A DNA stretch of 64,000 nt from Acidobacteriaceae bacterium (lineage in GTDB: Bacteria > Acidobacteriota > Terriglobia > Terriglobales > Acidobacteriaceae): positions 62,001-126,000 of the forward strand of contig CAHJWN010000001.1 of the NCBI GenBank assembly GCA_903642265.1, given 5' to 3'. A model generated the notes under the pieces. It had not been told where the DNA came from and did no database searches. It was given only the letters and a program-made list of their open reading frames with translations. Numbering within the stretch: the stretch's first letter is position 1; each line of letters starts with the position of its first letter. Positions 50,016-59,653 of this stretch are shown here, piece by piece. The position numbers and the translations under genes were made by a program.

Positions 50016-50864
50016 ATGCCCGCTGCCTCACCAGTTCCGCCCTTTGCATCGTCCTCTGTCGCGACACTTACCGCGCTCATCATCGATGATGAACCACTCG
50101 CGCGCCAGGAGCTGCTCTACCTTCTGGAAAAAACGGGCGACGTTGAAGTCCTGGCCCAGGGAACGAACGGCATCGAAGCAGTCGACCTCATACGAACGCA
50201 CCAACCTGACCTGGTTTTTCTGGATGTCCAGATGCCCGGACTCGATGGCTTTGCGGTCATCAAGAAACTGCTCGACAAGAAGATCAAGTTGCCGCAGGTT
50301 GTGTTTGCCACGGCGTTTGATCAATACGCTGTCCGTGCCTTCGAGGTAAACGCGGTCGATTACCTGTTGAAGCCATTTGATCGCAGCCGCGTTCACAAGA
50401 CGATCGAGAAGGCACGCGCCCGCATCGCCGCACCTGTCGAATCTGCGTCGGATGCCAAGCTGGACGCGCTTTTGAAGCTGATGGCAGAGCAGGTGCAGCC
50501 ATCGCGCACCCCGGCGAGCAGGAGCCAGACAGGCAAGATTGTCGTTCGCGCGCAAAATCGCCTTCTACTGGTAGATCAGCGCGAGATCTGCTTCGCCTCG
50601 ATTGACGAAGGCGCCATCAGTGTTGTCGCCGCAGGCATTGAAGGGCAGTCCAACTGCCGCACGCTGGAAGAACTGATCGACCAGCTTGATCCGAACGCCT
50701 TCTGGCGCGCCCACCGCTCCTTCGTCGTAAACATTCAGCACATTCGTGAGGTCGTTCCATGGTTCAAGTCCAGCTACCAGCTGCGCATGGATGACGCGAA
50801 GAAGACTGAGATCCCCGTAAGCCGTTCCCAGACAAAGCGTCTTCGCGAGCTGTTCAACCTGTAG
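50016..50864 (+). CDS. LytTR-family response regulator
   Basis: A 282-residue protein. The receiver domain (residues about 18-140) has LIIDDEPLAR, phospho-Asp in LVFLDVQMPGLDG, FATAF and LLKPFD. The LytTR DNA-binding domain (about 175-280) has KIVVRAQNRLLLVDQREICFAS and FWRAHRSFVVNIQHIREVVPW. No LytS-type kinase gene is in the window, so its partner must be elsewhere. Confidence 0.92.
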   Translation: MPAASPVPPFASSSVATLTALIIDDEPLARQELLYLLEKTGDVEVLAQGTNGIEAVDLIRTHQPDLVFLDVQMPGLDGFAVIKKLLDKKIKLPQVVFATAFDQYAVRAFEVNAVDYLLKPFDRSRVHKTIEKARARIAAPVESASDAKLDALLKLMAEQVQPSRTPASRSQTGKIVVRAQNRLLLVDQREICFASIDEGAISVVAAGIEGQSNCRTLEELIDQLDPNAFWRAHRSFVVNIQHIREVVPWFKSSYQLRMDDAKKTEIPVSRSQTKRLRELFNL

Positions 50865-50877
50865 CGTTAGGGACGAT

Positions 50878-51069
50878 TTACAGGGCGCGAACCATCCTCC
50901 CGGGCAGCGAGAACAGTGCTGCGATCAAGTCAAAAACGCCACTTACTGCGAACCCTACCAATCGGAACGGCAACAACACGAGCCAGATCACCGGATACAT
51001 GATCACTGCCAGCAGCGCCAGCGGCCAGCAAACAATCAGCAAAATGCAGAACAAGAAGAACTTCAGCAC
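50878..51069 (-). CDS. Small hydrophobic membrane protein
   Basis: A 63-residue protein almost entirely hydrophobic, with two probable transmembrane helices (LFCILLIVCWPLALLAVIMYP and VLLPFRLVGFAVSGVFDLIAAL). The ATG is preceded by AGGAGA. No family recognised; it is convergent with the LytTR gene. Confidence 0.65.
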   Translation of the reverse strand: MLKFFLFCILLIVCWPLALLAVIMYPVIWLVLLPFRLVGFAVSGVFDLIAALFSLPGRMVRAL

Positions 51070-51133
51070 CAGACTCTCCTTTGCGGCAAGAACACCAACC
51101 TAGATATATACGCGGAATTCAGGACCGGGTTCC

Positions 51134-52123
51134 ATGCCGGCGTTGCGTGCTGCCCGGAGATCCAGCATCTCAGACAGAGTGGTATCGACTCCAGATCGTA
51201 TCGTCGCGGTTGACTGGTCCGGCCGAGTGGACGCAGCCGGCCAGCGCCGACATATCTGGGCAGGGGTCTGGACGGCTGCCTCTGCCGCTTGTCCCCGTGA
51301 GACAGTAAAGCTCGAAGCCGGCCGCACTCGCGCAGAACTGACCGGCTGGCTGATCGAACTTGCCCGCGAGACGCCGCGCATGGCCGTCGGCATCGACTGC
51401 TGCTTCAGCTATCCTGCATGGTTTTTGAAGGAGCATGGCTGCGCCAACGTCTTTGATTTCTGGCAGGCCGTCGCCGATGGCAAGGGCGAAGAGTGGCTTC
51501 ACCGCGATTGCGCGGACGACCGCTTCTGGGGCAAATCCGGTCGCGCCCGGAGTGGAAAGCGACCCGAGGAGTTCTGCGGGCAGAAGCTGCATTGCATGAT
51601 GCGCCTCACCGACATCGACAACAAAATCACCCCAAAGCTGCTGCGCGACGATCCTGTGCGCGCCGCAAAGGTTCTCGGCATCACGCCAAAATCGCCGTTC
51701 CAGATCGGCGGCTCCGGAACAGTTGGCACTGGCAGCCTGCGCGCCATGCCGCATCTGCTGGAGCTCCGAGCCGCAGGCTTTCGCGTCTGGCCGTTCGAAG
51801 CCGCTGCTCTCGCTGCACAAAATCCGCAGCCGCTACTGCTCGAGATGTATACGCGGCTGCTCACGGGCGCAGTGAAGAAATCTAATCCGGCCGCCCGCAA
51901 GGCCTACCTCGCTGAACGCCGCAAGTCTGACCCCGCATACTCCGCGCTTAGCCGCAAAGTGCTTGCCTCGGCCCAATCGAGCGAAGATGCGTTCGATGCG
52001 CTCGTCTGCACTTTGGAGATGACCGGCCATCTCGCTGAACTTCCGCTTCTGGAGACAACAACTGATCCAACTCTCCAGCTTGAAGGAATCACCTGGAGAC
52101 CGGGTCTAACGTCCCTTACATGA
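51134..52123 (+). CDS. DUF429 family protein
   Basis: Up to 329 residues. A GTG at 51179, which gives VVSTPDRIVAVDWSGRVDAAG at the start, may be the true N-terminus. The core shows the RNase H-like pattern of DUF429: VAVDWSG, then VGIDCCFSYP, GTVGTGSLRAMPHL, FRVWPFE, and SSEDAFDALVCTL with late acidic residues. Members are predicted nucleases or nuclease-like proteins of unknown role. It overlaps the next gene by ATGA. Confidence 0.75.
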   Translation: MPALRAARRSSISDRVVSTPDRIVAVDWSGRVDAAGQRRHIWAGVWTAASAACPRETVKLEAGRTRAELTGWLIELARETPRMAVGIDCCFSYPAWFLKEHGCANVFDFWQAVADGKGEEWLHRDCADDRFWGKSGRARSGKRPEEFCGQKLHCMMRLTDIDNKITPKLLRDDPVRAAKVLGITPKSPFQIGGSGTVGTGSLRAMPHLLELRAAGFRVWPFEAAALAAQNPQPLLLEMYTRLLTGAVKKSNPAARKAYLAERRKSDPAYSALSRKVLASAQSSEDAFDALVCTLEMTGHLAELPLLETTTDPTLQLEGITWRPGLTSLT

Positions 52124-52731
52124 CCTCCGCCCCCCTTCAGTTGATCCCATGGCTTCTCATCGCATTTCGCGTTGTATGCGGTCCACTCATAGTCTTGGCA
52201 GCTCATCGAGGTTGGCCTGGCGTTTCACTTGGACTGATTGTTCTCTTCGCTGTACTCTCCGACATCTTCGACGGCATCCTCTCCCGCCGTTGGAACTGCG
52301 AGACCCCGACCCTGCGCGTCATTGACTCTTTAGCCGACACCATCTTCTATCTCGGTGTTGTGGAAGCACTTTGGCTCCGCGAGCCGCAGATCATTCTTCG
52401 CAACCGGAGCCTGCTCGCGGCACTGTTCAGTCTCGAAGCCATTCGCTATGTTCTTGACCTGGTAAAGTTCCGCCGCACCGCAAGCTACCACTCCTATCTC
52501 GCCAAGAGCTGGGGCCTCATCATTGCGGTTGCGGTGACCGGCGTGCTCAGTTTTGGCGTACTTTATCCGCTCATCCTGGTCGCGATCCTACTAGGGATCG
52601 TTGTCAATCTCGAAGGCCTCGCCATGAGCCTGATACTTCCTCGCTGGCAGAACGACGTAAAAACTCTCCGCGCCGCATGGATCTTGCGCCAGCAAATGCT
52701 TCGTGTCCTCACTGGCCGTGACCTGCACTGA
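52120..52731 (+). CDS. CDP-alcohol phosphatidyltransferase family protein
   Basis: A 203-residue inner-membrane protein with about five to six transmembrane helices. The family motif is seen as DGILSR, eight residues, then LRVIDSLAD. This corresponds to DGxxAR-x8-G-x3-D-x3-D with the Ala changed to Ser and the conserved Gly to Leu. All four acidic/Arg positions expected for metal and CDP binding are present except as noted. It would join a CDP-activated lipid to an alcohol. It overlaps DUF429 by 4 bp. Confidence 0.75.
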   Translation: MTSAPLQLIPWLLIAFRVVCGPLIVLAAHRGWPGVSLGLIVLFAVLSDIFDGILSRRWNCETPTLRVIDSLADTIFYLGVVEALWLREPQIILRNRSLLAALFSLEAIRYVLDLVKFRRTASYHSYLAKSWGLIIAVAVTGVLSFGVLYPLILVAILLGIVVNLEGLAMSLILPRWQNDVKTLRAAWILRQQMLRVLTGRDLH

Positions 52732-52745
52732 TAAACTTGCCCTCT

Positions 52746-55685
52746 ATGCAATACAAGTCCGGCAACCAGATTCGCGAAGATTTCCTGCGCTTTTTCGAAA
52801 CCAAGGGGCACCGCCGCGTGCACTCGTCTTCGCTCGTTCCACAGAACGACCCGACGCTGCTATTTACCAACGCCGGCATGAACCAGTTCAAGGACGTCTT
52901 CCTAGGTGCCGAGCGCCGCGACTACTCCCGCGCCGCCTCTTCGCAGAAGTGCGTGCGCGCCGGCGGCAAGCATAACGACCTTGAAAACGTCGGCTTCACC
53001 CGCCGCCATCACACCTTCTTCGAGATGCTCGGCAACTTCAGCTTTGGCGACTACTTCAAGCGCGAGGCCATCGCCTACGCCTGGGAACTGCTGACCTCGT
53101 CGCAGTGGTTCGGCATTGACCCGGCGAAGCTCTACGTGACCATCTTCGAAGGCGATGCATGTGTACCGCGCGACGATGAAGCCGAGCGGCTATGGATTGA
53201 GACGGGCGTTCCGGCTGAGCGGATCTTCGAGATGCCCGGCAAGGACAACTTCTGGCAGATGGGCGAGACCGGCCCCTGCGGACCATGCTCCGAGATCTTC
53301 TACGACCTTGGTCCTGCCGCCAGCGAACACCTCGACGCGGACGGCCAGCCTGTCGATAAGCCCTTCCCGGAAGACGAGCAACGTTACGTCGAGATCTGGA
53401 ACCTTGTCTTCATGCAGTTCGACCGGACGATCACGGCGGAAGGCCCGCACCTCACACCGCTGCCCAAACCTTCTATTGATACCGGCATGGGTCTTGAACG
53501 CATTGCCGCCGTCCTGCAGGGCGTCATTTCGAACTACGAGACAGACCTCTTCACGCCGCTGTTGGCTCGCGCCGTCGAACTCACCAACTTCTCCCTGGTT
53601 GCGTCACAAGTATCCACGGAACCAGGTGCCCCATTCAATCTGTCAGCTTCATCGTCAGAATGGGTGGGCAATCGAGCAGAGCGAGACCGCGCTCCTCAGT
53701 CCAGCGACAGGCTCTCCACTCTCGCCGAAGCCGCCCTCTCCGACGCCAAGGGCTTCGCCTCGCTCCGCATCATCGCCGACCACGCTCGCGCCGCGACGTT
53801 CCTCATCTCGGATGGAGTGAACCCCGCAAACGAAGGTCGGGGATATGTGCTGCGGAAGATCCTACGTCGGGGTATCCGCCACGGCCGTCTGCTTGGGCAA
53901 GAGCAGCCATTTATGCACGAGATGGTTCTTGCGGTTCGCGACGAAATGCAGGTGGCCTATCCGGAACTTACGCAAACTGCGGAACGCGTCGCAAAGGTTG
54001 TGCTTGCTGAAGAAGAGCAGTTTGGGCGAGTAATCGCAACTGGGGCGTTGAAGCTTGAAGCAAGTATCGAGGCTGCCAAAGCGGAATTTGCAATCAATAG
54101 CTCTCCCGCTTTCGAAGACTCGATGCAATCCCACGGGATAGATCCTGAAGGCTTACTAAGTGCGCCCTCATTGAGACGCCCTTTACTGTCAGGCTTTATC
54201 GGCTTCTATTTATATGAGACTTTCGGCCTTCCCTTGGATTTCATCGTCGACGCAGTGCGCGACGCAGAAGTAGATTTCGATTTCGAGGGTTTCGAACTTA
54301 CGAAAGCTGAAGAGCAAGCGCGCGCCCGCGCTTCCTGGAAGGGTGGCTCGCAGAAGTCGGCGTCGCCTGCCTTCCGCGAGCTCCCCAAGACCGAGTTCGA
54401 GGGCTACACCGCTCTGCGCGTCAACGGCGCACGCATTCTCGCCCTGGTAAAAGATGGGCTGGGCGTTCCTGCACTACAAGCGGGCGAGAAAGGCGAGGCC
54501 GTGCTCGACGCGACCAGCTTCTACGCCGACTCCGGCGGCCAGGTCGGCGACATCGGCCACCTTTACGCAGGCGGATCACACAGCCAGAGCACAGTCGTCG
54601 CCGACGTAAGCGGCGCGACCAAGCCGGTGCAGGGTGTCTTCGCGCATCGAATTACCGCGAAGCAGCCGCTTGCCGTCGGCGATGTTGTTGACACGGTCGT
54701 CGACCGCGACAACCGCCTCGCCACGGAACGCAACCACACCGGCACACACCTGCTCCACGCAGCCTTGCGCCAGGTACTCGGAACGCACGTCAAGCAGGCC
54801 GGCTCGCTGAACGACGCGACCCGCCTCCGCTTCGACTTCTCGCACTTTGCTGGCATCGCAGAGCCGGAGCTCCGTGACGTGGAAGCCATCGTGAACCACC
54901 AGGTGCTTGCAAACGAGAAAGTCGAAACCATGGTCGACGTACCCATCGATGTCGCCGTGAACGAGCTGGGCGCCATGGCACTCTTCGGCGAAAAGTATGG
55001 CGACCGCGTGCGCGTGGTCAAGATCGGCAATTTCTCGACCGAGCTCTGCGGCGGGACACACACCGGAGCGACCGGCGAGATTGGCCTGATCAAGATCACC
55101 GGCGAGAATTCCGTATCGTCGGGCGTACGACGCGTCGAAGCGCTCTCCGGCACCGGCGCGCTCTCCGAATTCCGCCGCGACTTCGATCTCTCCCGCACCG
55201 TTGCGCAGCTGGCTGGCACCAGCAGCCCCGACGCTTTGCGCAGCAAGCTCTCCGGACAGGAAGACGAGCTAAAGAAGCTCCGCCGCGAGCTCGACCAGCT
55301 TCGCATGAAGGCCGCAAGCGCTTCGGTCTCAGACGTCGCATCGTCCGCAGTCGAGGTAAAGGGCGTGAAAGTCCTTACGCAGCGCGTCGACTCGCTTGAG
55401 AAATCACAGATGCGTGATCTCGTCGATCAGCTTCGCACCAAACTTGGCTCGGGCGTGGTTGTGCTCGGCGCGGCTGCTGAAGGTAAAGTGACGCTGATCG
55501 TCGGTGTGACCAAGGACCTGACCGGGAAGCTGCAGGCCGGGAAGATCGTCGGGCTGCTTGCCGCCAAGGTGGGCGGCAAAGGCGGCGGGCGACCTGATCT
55601 GGCCGAGGCCGGCGGATCAGATGCAGGCGCACTGGACGCTACCCTAACCAGCTCGCCTTCTTTGGTTGGCCAGCTCTTGGCCTAG
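52746..55685 (+). CDS. alaS: Alanyl-tRNA synthetase
   Basis: About 979 residues from the ATG at 52746; a TTG three codons earlier is less likely. Class II catalytic core: [30 protein letters not shown] and [20 protein letters not shown]. The editing domain zinc ligands are [10 protein letters not shown] and [13 protein letters not shown]. The C-terminal part contains a coiled coil and a DHHA1-type domain ([15 protein letters not shown]). It is about 100 residues longer than E. coli AlaRS. Extra segments lie near residues 282-325 and 439-485. The stretch around 53.9-54.3 kb has lower third-position GC than the rest. Confidence 0.95.
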   Translation: MQYKSGNQIREDFLRFFETKGHRRVHSSSLVPQNDPTLLFTNAGMNQFKDVFLGAERRDYSRAASSQKCVRAGGKHNDLENVGFTRRHHTFFEMLGNFSFGDYFKREAIAYAWELLTSSQWFGIDPAKLYVTIFEGDACVPRDDEAERLWIETGVPAERIFEMPGKDNFWQMGETGPCGPCSEIFYDLGPAASEHLDADGQPVDKPFPEDEQRYVEIWNLVFMQFDRTITAEGPHLTPLPKPSIDTGMGLERIAAVLQGVISNYETDLFTPLLARAVELTNFSLVASQVSTEPGAPFNLSASSSEWVGNRAERDRAPQSSDRLSTLAEAALSDAKGFASLRIIADHARAATFLISDGVNPANEGRGYVLRKILRRGIRHGRLLGQEQPFMHEMVLAVRDEMQVAYPELTQTAERVAKVVLAEEEQFGRVIATGALKLEASIEAAKAEFAINSSPAFEDSMQSHGIDPEGLLSAPSLRRPLLSGFIGFYLYETFGLPLDFIVDAVRDAEVDFDFEGFELTKAEEQARARASWKGGSQKSASPAFRELPKTEFEGYTALRVNGARILALVKDGLGVPALQAGEKGEAVLDATSFYADSGGQVGDIGHLYAGGSHSQSTVVADVSGATKPVQGVFAHRITAKQPLAVGDVVDTVVDRDNRLATERNHTGTHLLHAALRQVLGTHVKQAGSLNDATRLRFDFSHFAGIAEPELRDVEAIVNHQVLANEKVETMVDVPIDVAVNELGAMALFGEKYGDRVRVVKIGNFSTELCGGTHTGATGEIGLIKITGENSVSSGVRRVEALSGTGALSEFRRDFDLSRTVAQLAGTSSPDALRSKLSGQEDELKKLRRELDQLRMKAASASVSDVASSAVEVKGVKVLTQRVDSLEKSQMRDLVDQLRTKLGSGVVVLGAAAEGKVTLIVGVTKDLTGKLQAGKIVGLLAAKVGGKGGGRPDLAEAGGSDAGALDATLTSSPSLVGQLLA

Positions 55686-55788
55686 GCGCCGTTCCAGAAT
55701 GAGGTACCGCCGGGAGTACCCCTACCGGATTGGAACAGCCTTCCGCCCCGGGCCCGCTTAAACTATCCCCAACGGGTGCTCTGCCAAA

Positions 55789-58056
55789 TTGCTCTGGATC
55801 TCCCCATCTCGAACTCGCCCACGCCGGGCCGCCGCGTTCTGCGTGCTGTTCGCGGCAGCCGCCTCGACACACCCTGCGTGGACGAGTAGCTCGCAGCACC
55901 CGGCTCCAGCGAGCCCGTGGGAGCAGGCCGAGCACGCTCGTGAAGACCTCGAGGCCACACCGCCAGACACCCGCACGAAGGCCGACTATGCCGCTACGAT
56001 GGACCGCTTTCGCGATCTTTACCATGCGAGCCCGCGCGACATCCACGCTGCAGCCAGCGTCTATGCCGTCGCAGAGCTACTGGCTGAACAGGGCCGCAGC
56101 CTTCACGATCTGAAGAGCCTCAAGGCCGCCATCGGCCAGTATGAATTCCTGCGTATTCAGTATCCGGGCAGTAGCCTGCGCGTGGCGGCGCTTCTTGCTG
56201 AAGCACAGATCGAGGCCAACGATCTCAGCGACGAATCCGCCGCGAAAGAGCGCTACAAACTGCTGCTGAATCAGTACCCGCACAGCCAGCAAGCGGAGGA
56301 GGCGAGCGCTGGACTCAGCAGCATCGCAAGCGGCAGTTCGCGTGCTCCGGCCATCAAGTCTGCGCCTCCAGCGCCTGCCATCGCCATAGTTAGAGCAACG
56401 CCGGTTCCTGTCCAACGCTCACAAATCGACAGCGTGGGCGAGCGTGGCTCAGCCCACACTGAAGAGACACTCGCCGAAGACGCAGCAATCCCAAGCCCGC
56501 TCGATGGCAATGCTGTGCCCGTCTCCACGCACAAGTTACCGCAACATGCCGGCCCGCCTGCACAGGTTAAAGGAATTCGTCACTGGTCGACACCGACCTA
56601 TACCCGGGTCGCTATCGATCTCGGCGATGACGTGCAATTCGAGGCTGCTCGTGTTCCCAGTCCTGATCGCATCTACTTCGACCTGCACAACACGCGGCTC
56701 TCGCCGGAGCTCGTAGGCAAGAGCTTCGCCGTCACCGATGATGGCTTCCTAAAAAAGATCCGTGCCGCGCAGTTCTCCGACAACATGACACGCGTTGTTC
56801 TCGACGTAAATGATGTTTCGGAGTATTCGGCTTTCCTGCTCCCCAACCCGTACCGGCTGATCATCGACATCCATGGCGGCGCCAGGACGACCGGCCCTGC
56901 AAGCTCGCAGGCAGCGCTCACCACGGCACCGGCGCCTCAACCTGAGCTAAGCATCCGGCGGCCAACCGGTAGCAGCCTCCCCAGCACGCCGCTCACCTCG
57001 GGCAAGCCGGCTTCAACGGTGCCCAATACCGTTGCGGTCCGCTCCACCACCTTGGCCGAGGTGGCTACGCTGAGCCAGCAGCCGGGCAAGGTGGAAGCGA
57101 CAACGCGTCCAACTTCGCAGCCAATATCGGCCGTAGTTGCCGACCGGCCGAAAGCCTCGCTGCCCGCAAGCACTCCTTCGTCTCCGATCCCGGCACCGAC
57201 CGATAAAGCCGCAAAGAAGAAGACCAGGCCCTCCGATGGCTTGATCGCGGGTGACGCGCTTCCTGCCCGCGCCGCCGTTCCAACGGCTGACGGCTCTACC
57301 TCGCTCGTCCGGGCGCTTGGGTTGAAGATCGGCCGCATCGTCATCGACGCCGGCCACGGCGGCCACGACTCCGGCACCATCGGCGCCGATGGCATTGAAG
57401 AGAAGGACGTCGTCCTCGATGTTGCTCTGCGCCTGGGCAAGCTGCTGCACGAGCGCCTGAACGCGGAGATCGTCTACACCCGGTCGGACGACACCTTTAT
57501 TCCGCTTGAGACCCGCACGGCCATCGCCAATAAGGCGCAGGCAGATCTATTCATCTCGATCCACGCCAACTCCTCAGATGACCCCACAGCGCGCGGCGTC
57601 GAGACGTACTACCTCAACTTCACAACCTCGCCCGATGCCCTGCAGACTGCGGCGCGAGAGAACGCCGTGTCGAACCAGTCGATTCATCAACTCAGCGACC
57701 TCGTCAAAAAGATCACGCTGCGCGACAAGATTGACGAGTCACGTGAGTTCGCGTCGGACGTGGAGGACAGCCTCTACACGGGCCTCCAAAAAGGCAATGC
57801 TGGACTAAAGAATCGCGGCGTTAAGAAGGCGCCGTTTGTTGTGTTGATCGGCGCTAATATGCCATCCATTCTTGCCGAGATCTCCTTCGTCACTAATCCG
57901 CGAGATGCCAGCCAATTGCTGGAGCCGGAGTATCGCGAACGCGTCGCCGAAAGCCTCTACAAGGGCGTTGCTCGGTATGAGGCAGGCTTGAGCGGAGTAA
58001 AAACCACCACGCTCCGCGCCAGTGCGAACACAAAACCAAATTCGCTTGGCCGCTGA
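55789..58056 (+). CDS. amiC: N-acetylmuramoyl-L-alanine amidase with AMIN domain
   Basis: A 755-residue exported enzyme starting at a TTG (signal-like RRAAAFCVLFAAAAS). Residues about 55-180 are TPR-like (YEFLRIQYPGSSLRVAALLAEAQI). An AMIN domain follows near 262-360 (GIRHWSTPTYTRVAIDLGDD). After a Pro/Thr-rich linker comes the Amidase_3 domain from about 510: IVIDAGHGGHDSG, GIEEKDVVLDVAL, FISIHANS and ILAEISFVTN carry the zinc His/Glu/His ligands and the catalytic Glu. It cleaves peptide side chains from peptidoglycan during cell separation. Confidence 0.92.
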   Translation: MLWISPSRTRPRRAAAFCVLFAAAASTHPAWTSSSQHPAPASPWEQAEHAREDLEATPPDTRTKADYAATMDRFRDLYHASPRDIHAAASVYAVAELLAEQGRSLHDLKSLKAAIGQYEFLRIQYPGSSLRVAALLAEAQIEANDLSDESAAKERYKLLLNQYPHSQQAEEASAGLSSIASGSSRAPAIKSAPPAPAIAIVRATPVPVQRSQIDSVGERGSAHTEETLAEDAAIPSPLDGNAVPVSTHKLPQHAGPPAQVKGIRHWSTPTYTRVAIDLGDDVQFEAARVPSPDRIYFDLHNTRLSPELVGKSFAVTDDGFLKKIRAAQFSDNMTRVVLDVNDVSEYSAFLLPNPYRLIIDIHGGARTTGPASSQAALTTAPAPQPELSIRRPTGSSLPSTPLTSGKPASTVPNTVAVRSTTLAEVATLSQQPGKVEATTRPTSQPISAVVADRPKASLPASTPSSPIPAPTDKAAKKKTRPSDGLIAGDALPARAAVPTADGSTSLVRALGLKIGRIVIDAGHGGHDSGTIGADGIEEKDVVLDVALRLGKLLHERLNAEIVYTRSDDTFIPLETRTAIANKAQADLFISIHANSSDDPTARGVETYYLNFTTSPDALQTAARENAVSNQSIHQLSDLVKKITLRDKIDESREFASDVEDSLYTGLQKGNAGLKNRGVKKAPFVVLIGANMPSILAEISFVTNPRDASQLLEPEYRERVAESLYKGVARYEAGLSGVKTTTLRASANTKPNSLGR

Positions 58057-58117
58057 GGGTGGACCAGGACTGGCCCAAGTGCTCACGATCCGGCCAAAGT
58101 GGTAGTCTGACCGGGAT

Positions 58118-59266
58118 ATGCGTTTCAAGTTCCTCTTCCGACCACTGCTCGGCGTTTCCCTCCTTCTAGCGATTTCACCTGCCTTCGGGCAGTCTCCCGC
58201 CAAGACATCTGTCACCCTGGTCGAGCCAGCTGCCCCATTACTGCCAAAACAGTTTGGATCATGGCAGCAGCAGGCAGATCTTGCGGCCGCCGCCGGACCG
58301 GATGCGACCGCGAAAGATGTGCTGCTTGAAGACGGCCTCGCACGCTTTGCTGCTTCCTCATATAAACGGGACAGCAGCGCCGAAACTATCGACATCAAGG
58401 CGTACCAGTTTGCTGACGCAACCGGCGCTTTCTCGGCATTCACCTACTTGCGCAGCCCCGAAGACCGCCCCCTCACTGCACCGCCACTTGGGACAAGCGC
58501 CGTTCAGAAGGGCGACTCACTCCTCATCTGGAACGGAGTCTCGGTGATTGCTGCAGCGTTTCAGGGCGGTCGCCACTTTGCCGATCTGAGCGATCTAGTG
58601 TCGCTGATGCCCAAGGCAAGCGGCGCGAAGGGTCTTTCGCCCTTGCTTCCGACCATGCTTCCCGCGAAGGGTCTGGAGGCCGAAACCCTGAAGTACTCTC
58701 TCGGTTCCGCAGGCTACGAGCAGATGGGGGGTCTCCTGCCCGCGTCCATCATTGGCTTCGACAAGAGCGCCGAGGTGGCGACCGCGAAGTACACCGGGCG
58801 CGGAACCCTAACCCTGCTGCTCTATCCAACTCCGCAGATTGCCGGAGACCATGGCCGCCAGATCGAAGCGGAGTTGAATAAGCAGATCGCTGCAGGGCAT
58901 TCCTTTGGGACGGTGAAGCTGCGGCGCGAAGGTTCGCTGGTGGTGCTTGCCACGGGTGCCTGGACGCCGGCCCAGGCAAAGGCTATCGCCGAAAGCACGC
59001 ATCTCGATGAGCAACTGTCGTGGAACAAGCCGATGCCGCTGGAGTTCCACGCCGAGGTGCAGAAGACCGCCAGTCTGCTCACCAGCATTCTGCAGCTGAG
59101 CGGAGCCCTGGCGCTGATCGCCCTGGTGCTTGGTTTCTTCTTTGGCGGAGGCCGTGCCACGATCCGTGTGCTGCAGGGGAAACCTGCCGCAACCGAACCC
59201 GAGTTCCTGCGTATCAACCTGCGCGGGGCTCCCGGCGAGACTACCACCTACAAGCCATTGCGCTAA
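58118..59266 (+). CDS. DUF6599-type exported protein
   Basis: A 382-residue protein with signal peptide (LLGVSLLLAISPAFGQ) and one C-terminal transmembrane helix (LSGALALIALVLGFFFGG). The lumenal part contains IDIKAYQFADATGAFSAFTYLR and, later, TLTLLLYPTPQIAGDHGRQI, the pattern of the DUF6599 family found mainly in Acidobacteria. Function unknown. It starts about 60 bp after the amidase gene. Confidence 0.75.
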   Translation: MRFKFLFRPLLGVSLLLAISPAFGQSPAKTSVTLVEPAAPLLPKQFGSWQQQADLAAAAGPDATAKDVLLEDGLARFAASSYKRDSSAETIDIKAYQFADATGAFSAFTYLRSPEDRPLTAPPLGTSAVQKGDSLLIWNGVSVIAAAFQGGRHFADLSDLVSLMPKASGAKGLSPLLPTMLPAKGLEAETLKYSLGSAGYEQMGGLLPASIIGFDKSAEVATAKYTGRGTLTLLLYPTPQIAGDHGRQIEAELNKQIAAGHSFGTVKLRREGSLVVLATGAWTPAQAKAIAESTHLDEQLSWNKPMPLEFHAEVQKTASLLTSILQLSGALALIALVLGFFFGGGRATIRVLQGKPAATEPEFLRINLRGAPGETTTYKPLR

Positions 59267-59449
59267 ACAGAACTTCGTAGAGCAAGGTTTGCACCGCAGG
59301 CTGTGCACCCCGTCCCCTAACGCGCTCATTTGAATCAGGTTGATGACTTCAGCTACTCGCCTAAAGCGAACCTTAGGCGAAGATGCACCTTAGATCAAGG
59401 CTCGTTAACTCATTGCACAATAACGACTTACCAGGCTGATCTTTTCGTC

Positions 59450-59478
59450 TTGACACGGTATTTCTCAAATCTTAGTAT
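59450..59478 (+). promoter_or_regulatory. Sigma70-type promoter
   Basis: TTGACA (59450-59455), a 17-bp spacer and TAGTAT (59473-59478) form a near-consensus -35/-10 pair. Transcription would start near 59485, about 170 nt upstream of the DUF2157 ATG. Confidence 0.6.
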
Positions 59479-59489
59479 GCGGTCAGAAA

Positions 59490-59562
59490 GTTCTAATGGC
59501 TTTGCCTCCGTTGGAACTGTTCTCCCTAGTGAAGAGGCTGCCCTGTTGCCGGGCGGCCTCTT
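59490..59562 (+). ncRNA. Tandem hairpins: leader RNA or small RNA
   Basis: The first hairpin pairs GTTCTAATGG (59490-59499) with CCGTTGGAAC (59508-59517), including two G.U pairs. The second pairs GAAGAGGC-T-GCCC with GGGC-G-GCCTCTTC (59531-59562) around a 7-nt loop and is followed by a pyrimidine-rich TCCTGTCTTTC. This could be an attenuator of the DUF2157 operon or the terminator of a roughly 85-nt RNA. No known RNA family is recognised. Confidence 0.4.
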
Positions 59563-59653
59563 CCTGTCTTTCAGCCCTGAAAACCTACCTCCTTTGCTCG
59601 CTGCCGGATACTCCTTGTCGGTTGCCTCCCTGTCTGGTTTACTGGCAGCAATC

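Larger units (their letters stand above)
59267..59653. other. 387-bp leader region upstream of the DUF2157 gene
   Basis: An open frame runs through it (from 59330), but the residues look non-protein-like and the DUF2157 domain begins only at 59654. I see a sigma70 promoter (59450-59478) and two stable hairpins (59490-59517, 59531-59562), so this is more likely a structured 5' leader or a small RNA gene. Confidence 0.5.

Noticed and set aside
59330-59653. N-terminal 108-codon extension of the DUF2157 gene
   Set aside because: The extension has no family resemblance, overlaps a promoter and two hairpins, and the domain begins at 59654.
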